Positions 31,461 to 45,000 of a stretch of DNA of 64,000 bases are shown here, piece by piece. Source of the stretch: Larus michahellis (lineage: Eukaryota > Chordata > Aves > Charadriiformes > Laridae); contig NC_133897.1 in NCBI RefSeq assembly GCF_964199755.1, positions 112,158,037 through 112,222,036 on the forward strand. The letters run 5' to 3'. The notes beneath the pieces are model-generated. The model searched no databases, was not told where the DNA came from, and worked only from the letters and a program-made list of their open reading frames with translations. The translations under genes and the position numbers were made by a program. Numbering within the stretch: the stretch's first letter is position 1; every line of letters begins with the position of its first letter.

Positions 31461-31508
31461 GATTAGATGGAAGATCCATCTAATTCTCACAGTGAGATCC
31501 ATCTAATC
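31461..31508. repeat. Compact palindrome cluster
   Basis: GATTAGATGGA (31461-31471) is the exact reverse complement of TCCATCTAATC (31498-31508). A second near copy, TCCATCTAAT (31475-31484), follows the first arm after 3 bases. Between them, TCTCAC-A-GTGAGA (31485-31497) is itself a perfect inverted repeat. The sequence could form alternative hairpins. Function is unknown. Confidence 0.8.
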
Positions 31509-34500
31509 TAGAATTACATCTCTGACAGTAGACAGTGATGGGTGCTGGGGAAAGAGAATGGTAATGCTTCCCCCAAAATACGCTTCTACATCCTGGCAAC
31601 CAGTGATTAAGGCTTCATTGAACCAAAGAATGGATCTGGACCATCATATTTAATAGTCCTTTTGAAGCGTCCATTAAGCTATGTAATTGCTTTTTTAACT
31701 CAGCTAGTTACACTTGCAGCCACCAAAGCCTACGATGGCATTGCCTGCCACTCACAACTGAATTCCATCCTGTGAGGCAGTACTTCTTACTGCTGTAAAG
31801 CTGATGCCTTAATTTGGTGCCTATAATTCTTCTGTTCTGAGAAACAGTGTCTAACAGTTCCGAATTATCATTGTAGCTGTGTGTAAGGTGAAGGTTTTAG
31901 TATTTATTTTGTTCTTTCTTTCGCTATCTGTCCAATATTTTCTGAGCTGAAAGTATTAGCCTAATTAATCTCCCTGTGTTTGAGGGGGACACTGCAGTCC
32001 TGTAAAAGTCCTTGCTTATCACCCTTCTCTTTGTGTACTAGCTCTGCTGTAGCCTCTGTGAAATGGGAGTGACAGTATTCAAAACAAGGCCAGTGATTTA
32101 TGCAGCAGTATAGGATGCTTCCTGATCTGGTCTTTATTTTCTGAATTTTAACATCATGTTTTCCTCTTTATTGCCATTGAGTTTTTTTTTCATTGAACTA
32201 CCCATACTACCTTCAAGATGTCTTTTGAGAGTGGTTACAGTTAAATTAGATCCCTTCACAGCTGTTTTTCCCTGTGTTATGCAGTTAGGGATATTAAATT
32301 TCATCAGGTATTGTTTCATTCAAATCTGTATCATGAAATACTTCTGAAACTCAGTCCAACTGGTAGCAGTTTTGACTGCCCTGAAGACGTTTATACAACC
32401 AAAAAGATTCACCCATTCATTACTTTTTTCCCCAGATTTAGAATTAAGCTGATCAAGTCCAAGCACAACCAATGGATCTGATCTAGACTTCGTTGCTAAA
32501 GCAGAAGAGCATCTGCATCTTATCCCATCCAGCTCAGTCTCCTTAATGCTCTTCAGTAAAACACCTTGCAACGGAGATCTGCACTGCAGCATGTGGGAGG
32601 GAAAGGGGGGAAAGAATAGGTGTAGGTTGTATTACACAAACTAACTTTTCATGGTTTTATTCTCTGAGAAAAAAGAAAAAGCAATAGACCTCTAAGACGA
32701 AGGGTTAGAGTTCTGTCTAGACTGCCAGTCATTTAACACTTTCTAAACAAAGCATACATTTGAGATGAAACGTGCAGCTTTCCAAGTAAAAGTGATTCAT
32801 CTCACTGTGAGAAACACTTACTTTTATAAGACTAGTTTTGCAGATGAAATCAATTATAAATTGCTCCGGCCAGGTCTTGGGTTTCACAGGTGAGTCACAG
32901 TTTTCTTCCTTACCCTTTTTTCTCGGGTGGTGAGTGCTTCCTGCTTGCCACCCTTCCCTTACCATCATAGATCCAACTCATCTGTTGCACGTGTCCAAAC
33001 CAAATCAGCATACTGCTTCTAGCCTGCTTCACAAGTGCTTCTCTCAGATTACATGTGTAAGGAGAAGAGCACCATTCCTCGCAAGTCCATCAGCCCCAGG
33101 ACAAACAGCACAGCAGAAGCTACGACTGGACAAAGCCTGGCTTATTTTTAACAGCGCAGTCCGCAGCACTGTCAAGGGCGGGTGGGTACAGCCGCTGAAG
33201 GAATGTGGCCTGGTACTGAATGCACAAAAGCAGCTGAAGCATCCCCCTCTGAGCAGGGTGCTCCCGAGAGCTACCTACCGATTGGGAATGAGGAGGGGAA
33301 GACAACATTTACACACAGAGAACTGATCAGAACTGATCATTTTTCTTTTAGAAAACCACTCTGCATCAGCAAGACTGAGGGTGTATGCCTGTTGCCTTGG
33401 ACTGCAGCCTATTAGCAGCATTACCATATTAATGATTTAAAGGCTTATGAATGCTAAGAATGTAAGAGGTCAGTTTGGCCCATGGCCAGGACTCAACCCA
33501 CTGCCCGCCCACGGTGAATAATCCGTTTCACGGTCTGTTTGTTAAACAGTGTACCAGAATGCAGGAGGATATGGGGTTACAATATATGTTGAGTGCACAA
33601 TTGAATGCCATTGCTTTGCGGGAAGGGTGTGGAGACACAGTTGTTGCCTCTGCACAGAAGATTTGCAGAGAGATACATCTCTGTTGTGTAAAACGATTTC
33701 ATTGTGGTGTCCCGTCTCTGTACTGAAAAGGGACTTTATATTATGTGTGGCCTGTATGATCTGTCAGGAATAGGGTGCAGTTCTAAGTAGTCAAAAGCTT
33801 TTTATCTCAGGACAGCAGCTTGGTTAGTATGGAAGACGGTTATGCTAAAAATGCTACATAAACAAGGAGGATGACCAGTTCTATGTAAAAAGACTTAATA
33901 TGAACTACAGATAGAGCAAGACAGATACAAATGTCTTTTTTATAAATTTACATTTGCTTAAACACCTGCCTCCCCCCACACTTCCTCAGTCATTAAGTGT
34001 TTTTAGTTTGAACATGGCCAAAGGGGATCTGGAAAAGGTGATGGAAGACCGCAAGAGGAACAACATAACAGGTCGCACATGTAAAGGGGTCACCAGAGCA
34101 AGGTATAGAAAAATGGCAGAAGGAACTGAGTGCTTGAAGGTGGTGAAATCTAGGTAATGGCATCAGACATAGAGAAAGGTTTAGACAAAAGAGAACAAGA
34201 GCAGGGCAAAAAGTGCTGGGAGCTTCCAAGTGAAAAACAGAATATAGCTGTTGGAATTTTCTGGGGAAAGAAAACCAAAACTCAAACACCAAAATTACAC
34301 CTCCCCCCCAAAAAAACCCCAACCCCTTGGAGAGGTAGAAGTCATGGAAACAAAAGTGACTTTTATCCATTAGATTGCCTCTGCCTTTAGTCATTGCTAA
34401 TGCTGCTTTATTGTGACAAAACCTGCTTTATTTTCACAGATCACAACTCTTGTGAAAACTAAACACGTTTTAGTGTCAGGGCCAGATAAGACTAGGAGGA

Positions 34501-35980
34501 ATTAAGAGAATTGTTCACTGAATTCAGTGGTCACAGAGGTGGAACTATTTGAGACTATACTTTTCTTACCTAGATGAAATTCTGATCTTAATGTAGTTTG
34601 CAAAAAATTCTTATAATGATGAGGAAAATCAGCTTGATCATCCCATACGAAGATGGAATGGCTTTTCTGGGAGACTGGAATAGCTAGCTATTTGCAGCAA
34701 CTATTTAGCAATTTCTGATTTCAGATAAAATGGGTTTATTATTGAATAATCAATTGCCTCTGAAAACACACCAGTTATTCTAAAAGATAGTGACTTTTAT
34801 TTGGAAAGCATGATCACTCAGGGAGTCGAGTGCAGATTAGAGCAATATTCTGCAACTGTTCTAGGTAGCTTTTCTCAGTAACTTCCCTAAGTGGGCAAGA
34901 AAGCAGGAAAGCCGCATCTGAGAGAGCACCTAAATTAAGCACATTTGGCACAGGAATCACTGAAATGATGCCATTTGCACTTTAGCTTTTCAGTAATAAA
35001 ATAGAGAGTACTATAAACTTCAGTTTGTCTAGCTCAATAATAAATCAGTAGTCCTTAAGTAAGATTATTTATTGTTTTCTTGTTTATTCTTTCCTTTTTT
35101 AGGGTGGGAGAAGAGCATTTGAAAACACTGCTTAATAAAGAGCAGCAACAAACCAAGTCACGTACCTATGCAAGAGAAGATGCTTTGTAATTAGAAGTGC
35201 TTTCAACACAAAGTGTTATGGACTCCATGGTGTAATTACAAAATGTGGCAGAAATAATTATACCTAGCTTTAAGACTTTAAAGGATTTCTTAGATGTCCG
35301 AGATTTCTCTGGGTCTATAATAGACTGACTACCCACATCATTAAGCTACTGTTTTCTTAAATATAGTTGTTTGAGGTTCTAAGCTTTTTTGTTTATTTGT
35401 TTTTTAAACATACAACAGAATCACAACCAACCTGTAACAATAGTTACATTACTTAAAAATCTCCAAACTTAATCTATACATAACGTATGCTAATTGTTAA
35501 AGCAGACTTTTTGGAAAACTGATGCTTTATCAACTTTTTATGTTGGAACTGCATAGAATGCGTTATCCTGATTCTGCAGTATATTAAAACATACTGTATT
35601 TCTAGTGTTACATTTCATTAGCTGTTTTATAAAGCAACTAATAGTACTATTTCAATGTTCTCTTTCAAGTGAGAATTGATATTTATTAATAAATATTCCT
35701 AACCAAGAATACATGAGGAGTGGAGCCTACTATGAAGGACTCTTGACTGATGGGCGACCTTAGACAAACCATGCTTGAGATCGAGGTTAGTAAATAGTTT
35801 GTATCATGACAACTTGAAAATATTAACCGTGTCCTGTGTATGACTGGATTTTGTCTCCGCAAACACAGCTGTGAAAAGCCATTCAGAAAACACTCCAAAA
35901 GAATTGTTTCCAATTTTACTGGTCACCTACAGAACAGACAGCTTGCTTGTTGCTTCTTTTTACGTTCAGTGTTTTGTGCT

Positions 35981-37042
35981 TGTGGTGGGTTAACCTTGGA
36001 TGGCTGCCAGGTGCCCGCCAAACCAAGCCAACCTCTCATTCTGTCTCCTCAAGAGGACAGGGGGAGAAAATAAGATGAAAAAGCTTGTGGGTTGAGATAA
36101 AGACAGGGAGATCACTCACCAGTTACCAATACCAGCAAACCAGACTTGACTCAGGGAAGATTAATTAAATTTATTGTCAATTAAAAATACAGTAGGATGG
36201 TGAGAAACAAAGACAAAACAAAAAACCAACTTTCCCCCCACCCCCTTCTTCCCAAGTTCAACTTCACTCCTTCGTTCCCAACTCTTTTACCTCCTCTACC
36301 TGACCCCAAGCAGCACAGGGGAAAAACAGACCCTCTCTGCTGCTCCCTTCTTCTCACACTTTTTCTCTGCTTCAATGTGGGCCCTTCCCACAGGATACAG
36401 TCCTTCAGGAACTGCTCCAATGTGGGTCTTCTCCATGTGGTAGTCCTTCAGGAACAGACTGCTCCAGTGTGGGTCCCCCATGAGCCACAGGGTCCTGCCA
36501 GAAAACCTGCTCCTGTATGGGCTTCTCTCTTGCCAGGAGCCTGCTCATGCACGGGCTCTCCACAGGCTGTAGCTTCCTTCAAGACGTGTCCACCTGCAGT
36601 GGCATGGTGTCCTCCATGGGCTGCAGCGTGGATATCTTCTCCAACATGGGGTTGCAGGGGGACAAACTTGCTTCACAGTGGTCTTCACCAGGAGCTGCAG
36701 GGGAAGCTCTGCTCCAGCACATGTAACGTACCCCTGCACACACCCTCCACCACCCTTCTTTTCTGACCTTGGGGTCTGCAGGGCTGTTTCTCTCAGATTT
36801 TTCTCAGTCCTCTCCCAGCTGCTGCTGCACAGCATTTTTTACCCTTTCTTAAATAAGTTTCCACAGATGCACCACCAATCTGGCTGAAGGGCTCAGCTTT
36901 GGCCAATGGTGGGTTCATTTTGCAGCAGCTGGAAGCAGCTCTGTACAACGCAGAGGCAACCCCTAGTCTCTACTCACAGAGGCCACCCCCACAGCCCCCC
37001 TCCACCCCCCACTGCCAACACCTTGCCACTAAACCCAATACA
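35981..37042 (-). mobile_element. Solo LTR of an ERVL-like endogenous retrovirus
   Basis: The 1062-base element begins TGTGGTGGGTTAACC and ends CCCAATACA on the + strand. It is flanked on both sides by the same 5-mer GTGCT (35976-35980 and 37043-37047). The TG/CA ends and the 5-bp target duplication are typical of class III (ERVL) insertions. The sequence resembles an LTR family I know from many bird genomes, conventionally read on the opposite strand. On that strand an AATAAA hexamer lies at 36175-36170. The middle (about 36365-36705) is made of diverged CTCCAGTGTGGGTCC-type tandem units. No internal retroviral genes flank it, so it is a solo LTR left by recombination. Confidence 0.85.
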
Positions 37043-37328
37043 GTGCTATTTTGTGCTTTTCCACAGCAAGAAATCAGACCTTGGTTCTCCCACAAGGGAA
37101 CTGCTTGATAATCAAGCTCTGCAAAACTGTCCCTTAAGTGGAGTACAGGATGTACTCATCAGATAGAGGTGTGCTAGACTGATCACGCTTGCATGCTATT
37201 TGTCATGAAGTTAATCCTGAGCTGGACAAATCTAGTATGTCACTAAACTAAACTCATGTGTCCCTGCAGTCAAACGTGTACTGTTGTATCTGTAGTTAAG
37301 TGACTGCAGGGAGTTTTGGTGAGGCATT

Positions 37329-37344
37329 TAAAAAAAAAAAAAAA
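37329..37344. repeat. Poly-A run
   Basis: About 15 consecutive A after GGCATTT. No retroposon body is recognisable next to it. Confidence 0.7.
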
Positions 37345-40300
37345 GTCCTTGATCCTTAGAGTATTGAGTGAAAAACAGATTGCCAAAGCTTTCTGTCTCC
37401 TGCAGTCTGTAGTTTGCAGTCTTTTGCAGCTTTGGTAAAAGCTAGAGGAAGGCATTCCTTTTGTATGAAAGGAAACAGTTTGCACGGTTTCTCTGAGGCC
37501 AGAAAGTGAGTCAGCAGTAAAGAGTTAAGAGCCATGTAATAGAATCCAGTTACTTCACTGCTGCAGTCCAGCATTTGGAAACTGTCTGTGCCAGACCCTG
37601 GGTCCATTAACATTCATGATTATTTCAGGAATAAGTTATTCTGGAAATTAATAGAGATGACATCCAAAGCCACCATTTGATTTTATTTACTCATGGACAG
37701 TGTTCCTTAAAATTGGCACCACGCATCAGAAAATATTGCCATCACTGACACCATTCTCACCCATCTCAATTTTCATAGCAAGTTGAACTACTAAACTTGA
37801 AAACTGTGTGGTAAAATACTATCTTTTCCCTTAGCAAAATAGCAATCTTCATGTTTATAAATATCTTAACTGCATATATGACAAGGTAAGGTAGAGAAAG
37901 CAGTGATAAACTCTAAACCCCAAAGGGATACTTACTAACACATAACTGAAGTGGTATGTTAATCACATTAATACCTTCAGCAAAACTTGAGACATCAAGT
38001 CAAAGATATACTTTGGTTTTAAACTTTGTTTGTTTTTAATAAAAAGAAGCTTGTGCCTTTAGTTCAAGTGCTATCTCAAAAAGCAGCATGCTGAAATGAT
38101 TTAGAGTTATAACTCTAGTCAGTTACAAGTGATCTTATGTAGTGATCTTCACAGTTAATATTCAGAATTACCAACACTTCCTAAATTGTGAACGCCTACC
38201 TCTCTACTCACAGTAGTGAAAAAAACCTCCAGCTCAAAGTCCTGTTTTTCTTTCTTTACCCTTCCCTTTTCTGTAGGGAAGAGATTCAGGATGTTTCCTA
38301 CAGCATACTCCAAACAGTCTAAGGAATTTAGACCCTGCTTTTTCCTCTCCCCCTGGACAGAAGAGCTCATAATCCTGTTTCTTCTGAAAGAATAGGAAGG
38401 TGCAAAAAAGCAACAACTTCATGGGTTTATGAAAGGAAGGAAATGAAGTAATGATAAATTACACACACAAAAAAGCTAACAGATTTCTTCATTCTAGTCA
38501 TGAAGAGAGCAACTTTGTTTTGCCTGCAGAACACGAACAGTGCCTGAGTCAACAAGATCGAGTACTTCAGTGAAAATTCCTTTTTTGGTAACTAGAGAGT
38601 ATGACTTGGTGCATTGTTAGTAAGTGATGCAAAGCAACAGGCAAAAAGGGCCAGTGCAAGCAAGGAGGCAGTAAACATCTTTCACACCTTCAACATGTCA
38701 CTGCTACCAGCCTTGACTGCAACAGTAACAAGTGCAGATTCAGATTATAAGTGATTTTATGGCAAGAAAAATTAAAGCTAAAAATGTCAAGTAGGAAAAA
38801 AAAGCTAGCCTATTCTCTATATACCTGCAGTTAAGAGCCCATGCTTTGAGTTTTTTCTGTCTCTTGCTAGACACTGTACACCACTCGTATATAATTTTCT
38901 GAAAGGTAGGTAATGCTGAAGTTGCTCTTTGCTGTGTACCACATTCAGCTAAAGTAAAAGCTATGCCTCCTAAGCAGTCTGTAAAAAAAAAATAATTCAA
39001 ACTGGTTCCAACTTAGAGAATGACAAACTCCTCCAGTTTGACCCAAAGCCAAAGCTTTATCTCTGCAAAGAAGTTGGTACAGAGCAAATATCATGTCCCA
39101 AATACTAAGCCTGTGGCAAAACCCAGATTAAGAAGTAATGGAACAATTTCAGACACTTACAACTTCCAAGACACTTCTCCCATTTTGTGAAAATATCAGA
39201 GCTGAGTTACTTTGTTCAGCTGTTTGCATTTTGAATTAGAGGGACATGCTCTAAGATGCAGACTTTGCAGCTCACATGATCGTCAGCAGCTCAAGTTTTA
39301 AGTGTTAAGCTGTCAAAGAAGCAGCTGCTTAAAAACATTGCGAATTCATACCAAGTCAGCATTTTAGATCACATTAGGTTCTCAGATAGTGCCACTGGAA
39401 ACTATGGAGCGTTAGTTCTGTAACAATTGCCTCTGGCTATAGAAGGCTGGAATTTGAGATCTGCACAGTTCAGACTTGCAAAAGCTTTTGTATTACAGAC
39501 GTTGAAGAGGCAAGTCACACAAAGCAACATTGAGCTATGCAAGTTGGTTGGGTTTGGGTTTGTTGGTTTTTTTGATGTTGGTGCTCCCAGCATTAGCAAC
39601 ATAAATATTCTTAGGAGCATTACATAGAGTTTGCTTTCAAGAGGTGTGCTTGTTTTAAATAGAATAAATTGTCCTTAAAAGCTGAAAGAATTAATGACAA
39701 AGTCCTTGCACTGTATCAGTTAAATGCTATTCCTTGATAGGGAGAGAAAGACTTTGGCCAACAGTTATCATGGTAAGAATCACTTCGGGCAGGGCGGGGT
39801 GATGGTGAAAACAATACAGATGAAGTATAAAGCTTCCATTTTAACATAACCTCTTTCTCATTAATCACAGAATAGTTTCTTCTGAAGGAAACCTGACCAT
39901 GCTGCAAGTTACAGGTGTTCTTCCCTGGGAGAAATTAGGAAAGAGCCAGTCCTCCCCTTGCCCAGAGCTGTGTGCCTTTCCCCACTCCAGCAAACACTCA
40001 GGAGTAGATGAGAAACAATAGAAATCAGGAAAAAAACAAGGTTTTTCTTAGCTGTCTACTTATTTGTAATACCTTTACTGAAGAGACAGGCAGAGACCTA
40101 GTAAACTTGTGTCCAGCAGTCCCTTTAAACTTTAACCTTGGATTTAGGCTGCTTTTCATCACAACAGCCATTTGAAAGATCACTGGCTAAGTCATATCCA
40201 TAAAGGGAAGGCAAAAACAAGCAAATGAAGGTGAAATTTGCAGATAAAAGCAGGAGCAATATTCCCACATATTAGTGACATTTGAAGTGAACAGACCCAG

Positions 40301-40878
40301 TCGACAGGTCAGAATGGATCCCCACCAACCATGATGCTTGGTCTTTTCAGGCCACCTGCGCCTCTTTTAGTGGATTAGGTTTTCCTCCAACTCATCAGTG
40401 CAGTTGATGCACATAGTTCATGGATTCCTGTCTCAGCAGAGGCATGGCAAGCACTGTGAGGGGAAAACATTGGTCCTTTTCCCTTTTGCTTACACTGCTC
40501 TCTTTCCCTGCCCCACTTGGTCACTCTGTCACCGGAGCTTCTCTTCCTAGGTGGCACCTGCCATCAGGTCAGATATTACCAGTATCTGCTGCCTCCTTAA
40601 CAGCTTTCAGATTTAAGTAAGAATATAACAACTTACTGAAATTCTTCATAAGCAAGCATGTGAAAACGGCAAGAGCCCCACCTATGGACAACTGGAGTTG
40701 GGCCTTTTTCCCTTCAGCAATGGGAGTTGGTATTTTGACACAAGATGCCTAACACTGCTCATTTTGCAGTTTTCTACCCTGTTGAGGAAAAGCTTGCTGG
40801 GAGCTAGTCATACTAGCAGTTCACTAAACTGTAGAAAACATTCCAGGCAATTCTACCTAAGGATTAAAAACTTGGTCC

Positions 40879-40884
40879 TTTAAT
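40879..40884 (-). promoter_or_regulatory. Weak candidate CIDEA poly(A) signal
   Basis: ATTAAA on the minus strand about 1.03 kb past the CIDEA stop. I found no closer minus-strand AATAAA between 41911 and here, so the 3' end of the gene stays uncertain. Confidence 0.25.
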
Positions 40885-41910
40885 ACAGCTTGTCTTGAGA
40901 CACTACGAAGCCACAAATACCCTGTTTAGACCATATATGTTATACAAGACCAGATAGTGACCCTGCTGCTGAACACAGGGGCATCAAAATCCAGCATCTC
41001 TTACAGATCCATGCTACACTTATCTCAAGTATTGTTTGGGATGTACTATCATCTTGCAACTGAACAGTAAAAGCTACAGAAGAGATGGTTTAACCCCTGA
41101 AGGAAGCTTCAGCAGGTGGCTTGTAAGCCATATTCATGGAACTATGGCAAATTATTCAATACTTCAGGCAGAACTGGACATCAGACCCATTAAATAAATA
41201 TATCAGTTTCTTCAACTGGTATGAGCTATACTAACTTGAACTTTCTGTATATTTGAAGAACAATATGAAGAGTTAAAATGAAATGTTTTTACTTGTTTTA
41301 AGGGAAATAAGGCCAAATTTTAAGGTTCTGCTTAGTAGTTGCACTTTCTCCAATTAGACTTCATGAGAGTGGTCAATCACTGAACCAGGATTCAGTTGCA
41401 TTATGTACTTCCATTGGTAGCAGAAATAAAGAAGCACATTTCACCCTTTTGTATATCAATGCCAGTTGGACACTAATACCAGCACTGGTAAGGATTAAAA
41501 CCCAAAAAACCCCACAGCTCCCCCACCTTACAGCTCAGTCTGTTCAGAAGGCAAGTCGACAGCCATAAAAAACCCAACCAAATTATGTTTTGATCAGTGC
41601 AAGAAATACCCCACTGGTTACACAGCATGCAGGTTTCCAAGTATACTTGTTATCCATTTTGAGTTGTTGGGGCAAAAACCTGCCCCCCCATCCTTTTGCC
41701 AAATTCTCAGACATGAGGCACCCATCCTTTTGCTGCATTAAGAGCCTGTGAACACCGAACGCTTGTTTTATGACTAAGGCCTACAAGCATTCCCAAATGG
41801 GAAAAACGTTAGTTCACATCAGTGGACATCCCCCTACTATAACATCATTACAATCGAAATTGGGCAAGAGAATGTCTTTAAGCAAATGGATCCGACATCA
41901 GAAGTGTTCA

Positions 41911-42043
41911 CTACTCCTTCCTTGATCTTGTACACGTGCCATCTTCATCATATTCACCCATCAACTGCAACATGTATGTTCCAGTATAGAGAAGAAACTG
42001 TCCAGTTATTTGTGCCATGTGGGACATTAGCTGAAGCAACTTC
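41911..42043 (-). CDS. CIDEA: CIDEA exon 5 (C-terminus)
   Basis: The acceptor CTTCTAG lies above 42043 and TAG is at 41913-41911. It encodes residues 171-213, [19 protein letters not shown] through the tail CTRSRKE. The corresponding human region holds the amphipathic, membrane-associating helix. Confidence 0.94.
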
Positions 42044-45000
42044 CTAGAAGAAAAGTCATTTGTTAAAAAAAAAAAATTCACCAACAGGGTAACATTGCCC
42101 AATCCCCCCAGAACCTTTAGGATGAGTTAGGTAGACATATTTAAAAACTCTCCTATGCCTCCTCGCTTCTGAGAGGCTGGTTATTTCTGTACCCTCTTTA
42201 GAGCAAATACTTCTGTGGCCATTGACTGACAGAAAACTATTGGCATGTTGGCAGAACCAGAAAACACAATGAACGAAGCAGGCTGTCATCCTTTTAAGAC
42301 ATTTACAGGCCTTTCTGCAAAGCCATCACTCAAACTACCAAAGCACCACTGAAGATATAACTTCGCCTTGGAGCCCAGCAGCATTCCTGCAGCATGAATC
42401 CACCTCACATCTCACCTTTAGGCCATCCACTAACACAACACTGTGTTTATCTCCCAGCTACAGATCAAACTGGATTAGATCTGAAGCTGAGCAATCACAT
42501 TACAGTGGATGCCCAACAGCAAAACAAGTGAAGCCAGGCAAATTAACACTGTCCAAGCTGCAAGCTTTAAGAATTCTCAGTTCACAACTACTCTATTTTT
42601 TAAAGTTCTAATAAACATCAGCATTCCAATATATAATACTGTGTGAGAATCAGTATGGATCTATAAACTAAGATCAGGCAAGCAGAGGTCTACAACATAG
42701 ACTGGGGGTCACCACAGGATCACAGGGGGAATAGAGATCATCATATTTGAATGGTCATTTATTCAACTTAGTTATGCCACCATCTTCCTTCCATTCTCCA
42801 AGAAACAACTGGGACATGAGTGCTGAGAGCTACATTCAAGTCTCATCCCCCAGAAGTTAAGTAGGCTCTCACAAGTACGAAGCTGAGGCATTGGGGAAGT
42901 GGTACGCAAGAACTGGAACCATTCCAAAACTGTGAAAGGGATCAGTTTCTAAAGATGCAGAAACCAGACCAGCCTTCCTCTTCTGCAAAAAGAGAGAAGA
43001 TTTTCTGAATTCCTGCCTGAGAAAACATGCAGCTGTGAACCTGCTGCTGCTGCTATTCACTTCTCCTTTGAACTCTAGCAGAGGAGGCAAAGCCTTCTTC
43101 CTACAAATTCAGTTGTTTCCACTGTGATGAAAGAAAATTTGCAGTCAAAACCCAATGCTTCAAAAGAGTAGAATACCCTGTACTTAGAGACTGAGAAGCC
43201 TTTAAAAAAAGGCCCCAAACCTGTACCTTTATTCATGCTTCCCACACATATTCCATTTCTGTAAGTCCTTCCCTCCACCAGATAGTACAGGCCAAGGAGC
43301 TTTACAGTTGTAAAGAAAGCTGCACCTGATACTGAGCTTTTGAGCAGCTGCAGTGTGTCACTTGCACACAAGAGCAGTTGTCACTTAAGCTATGGAGGAA
43401 GTTATTTGTTGAACTGCACATTTGATCCTTCAGTTGGACACTACAGGGAGAAACTGCGAGGGGAAGTGCACTAATCAGATCTGGCAGGCTTTGAGCCCCT
43501 CCCAACAATGAACAACTGCAGCATTTTAAAGTCCTTTCCCTTCACACTCCACAGGTGGGCTTGGGGAGAGGGCATCAGAGCTTGCTAATGAGTTCCAAAT
43601 TGCTGAGGGACTACACCAAGAACCTAACTTTGTCTTCAATTTCAATAGCAAGTGGAGATGGGCCACCTCACTGTTGTGTGCAGAAGTACCCAAGGTAATC
43701 TCTGTCACCCTTGTTCTTTGCTAGCAAGCCATTTTCCCACCCTGACACTTCCTTTACAGCTCAGCTGTGTAACATAACAGTGCTTGCAGAAGAACTCCAC
43801 AGCTACTTCAGCTGTTCGCCAATACCATTTCTTTCTCACCAGCTGCCCTGTGTTGGCAGGGAGGCAGAACTGTCACTTCAAATTCTCCTTAACAGTGCAA
43901 GTTCCAGTGCCGATACTCATCTCCGCAGCAGATAGCCAGAAATCAGAGTTTGTTCTGGCTCAAGAGACTTGACAAACAAAGGAACTGGAGGAGTGCAGCT
44001 GTTCAAGGGTAAGCCTTTTCTTTCAAGAAACCCTAATGAAGCCAGTGCTACAGGTGGGCATAGCATATAGCTGGGTAACTGCTGCAGCATGACCAGAGAG
44101 ATGGGTCTCATCTACAGTCACACCAGCTGCAGCCTGAAATATTAAGCAAGGGACCACGTAAGTAGAGTGGGAGAGGTCAGTCAGACAGAAAGAGAGGGAA
44201 CAACGTTAGCATTACAATGCTTAATACCTACACCATGAGAGGAAGGACTATTTGAACACTTCAAACTAAAGACTACATGTTGCTCAGGGGAAGTCAAAAC
44301 CTCACTTACAGGCATATACATTTGTCTGTTCTGTACAGAGACAAGTCCGGGTCCTCCAGTAATAAAACGCAGCAACACTACACTGCTGCAGTCTAAACCA
44401 GAATTTGAAAGGTCAGGTACAGAAATTCAGGGCTGCAGGTTAAACAGCTGTCAAAGTATGGCACCTCAGTGACAGAAACTGAATTCAGAAGTTTTCTCCA
44501 ACCAGGGCAGGACACAGCTGGTTTGCACAAGGCACAGACTTTCAACACACTGTTGAAAACAGTGGACAGGACAGGTATTATTTTGCCCCTGCATAAGAGA
44601 GCATTTCCCAACAGCCAGTTCTAACAAACTCACAACCCACCACAGACTGGTCCTGCAGGAGACAGTGGTCCTGGTTAGGCTCCGTTAGTTTGCTTAGACA
44701 CCAGTTTGGCTTAAACAGTGATATCACACAATCTTACTACAGATTGACAAATTCACATGAAGACTGTAATGAGTGTCACATCTCTTCCATTTTCCTTTGC
44801 CTCCACATAGCTCAGGCAGTGAATTTGTCAGCCAGGTACTGCAAAGTGTGAGCAAGCTTTAAGATCTCTGCCATTAGCTCTCAAATTCCTCTCTCATTTC
44901 ATCCCCCTAAAGCCCCGCCTTCAAAGAGTCAGATGCTTCTTCCTCAGCCTTCTGCACTCTTCAAACAAGTCAAAGGAACCTGGAGAAATTATCTCAGGAA

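Larger units (their letters stand above)
24830..41900. other. TUBB6-CIDEA intergenic region
   Basis: About 17 kb lie between the TUBB6 promoter and the CIDEA 3' end. It holds one minus-strand CR1 (25370-25718), a CAGTAGCTGG-type cluster and LTR-like stretch (26340-27580), a palindrome cluster (31461-31508), a poly-C run (30275-30292) and a solo LTR (35981-37042). The rest (about 27.6-31.4 kb, 31.5-35.9 kb and 37.1-40.8 kb) shows no recognisable gene or repeat to me. Confidence 0.6.
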
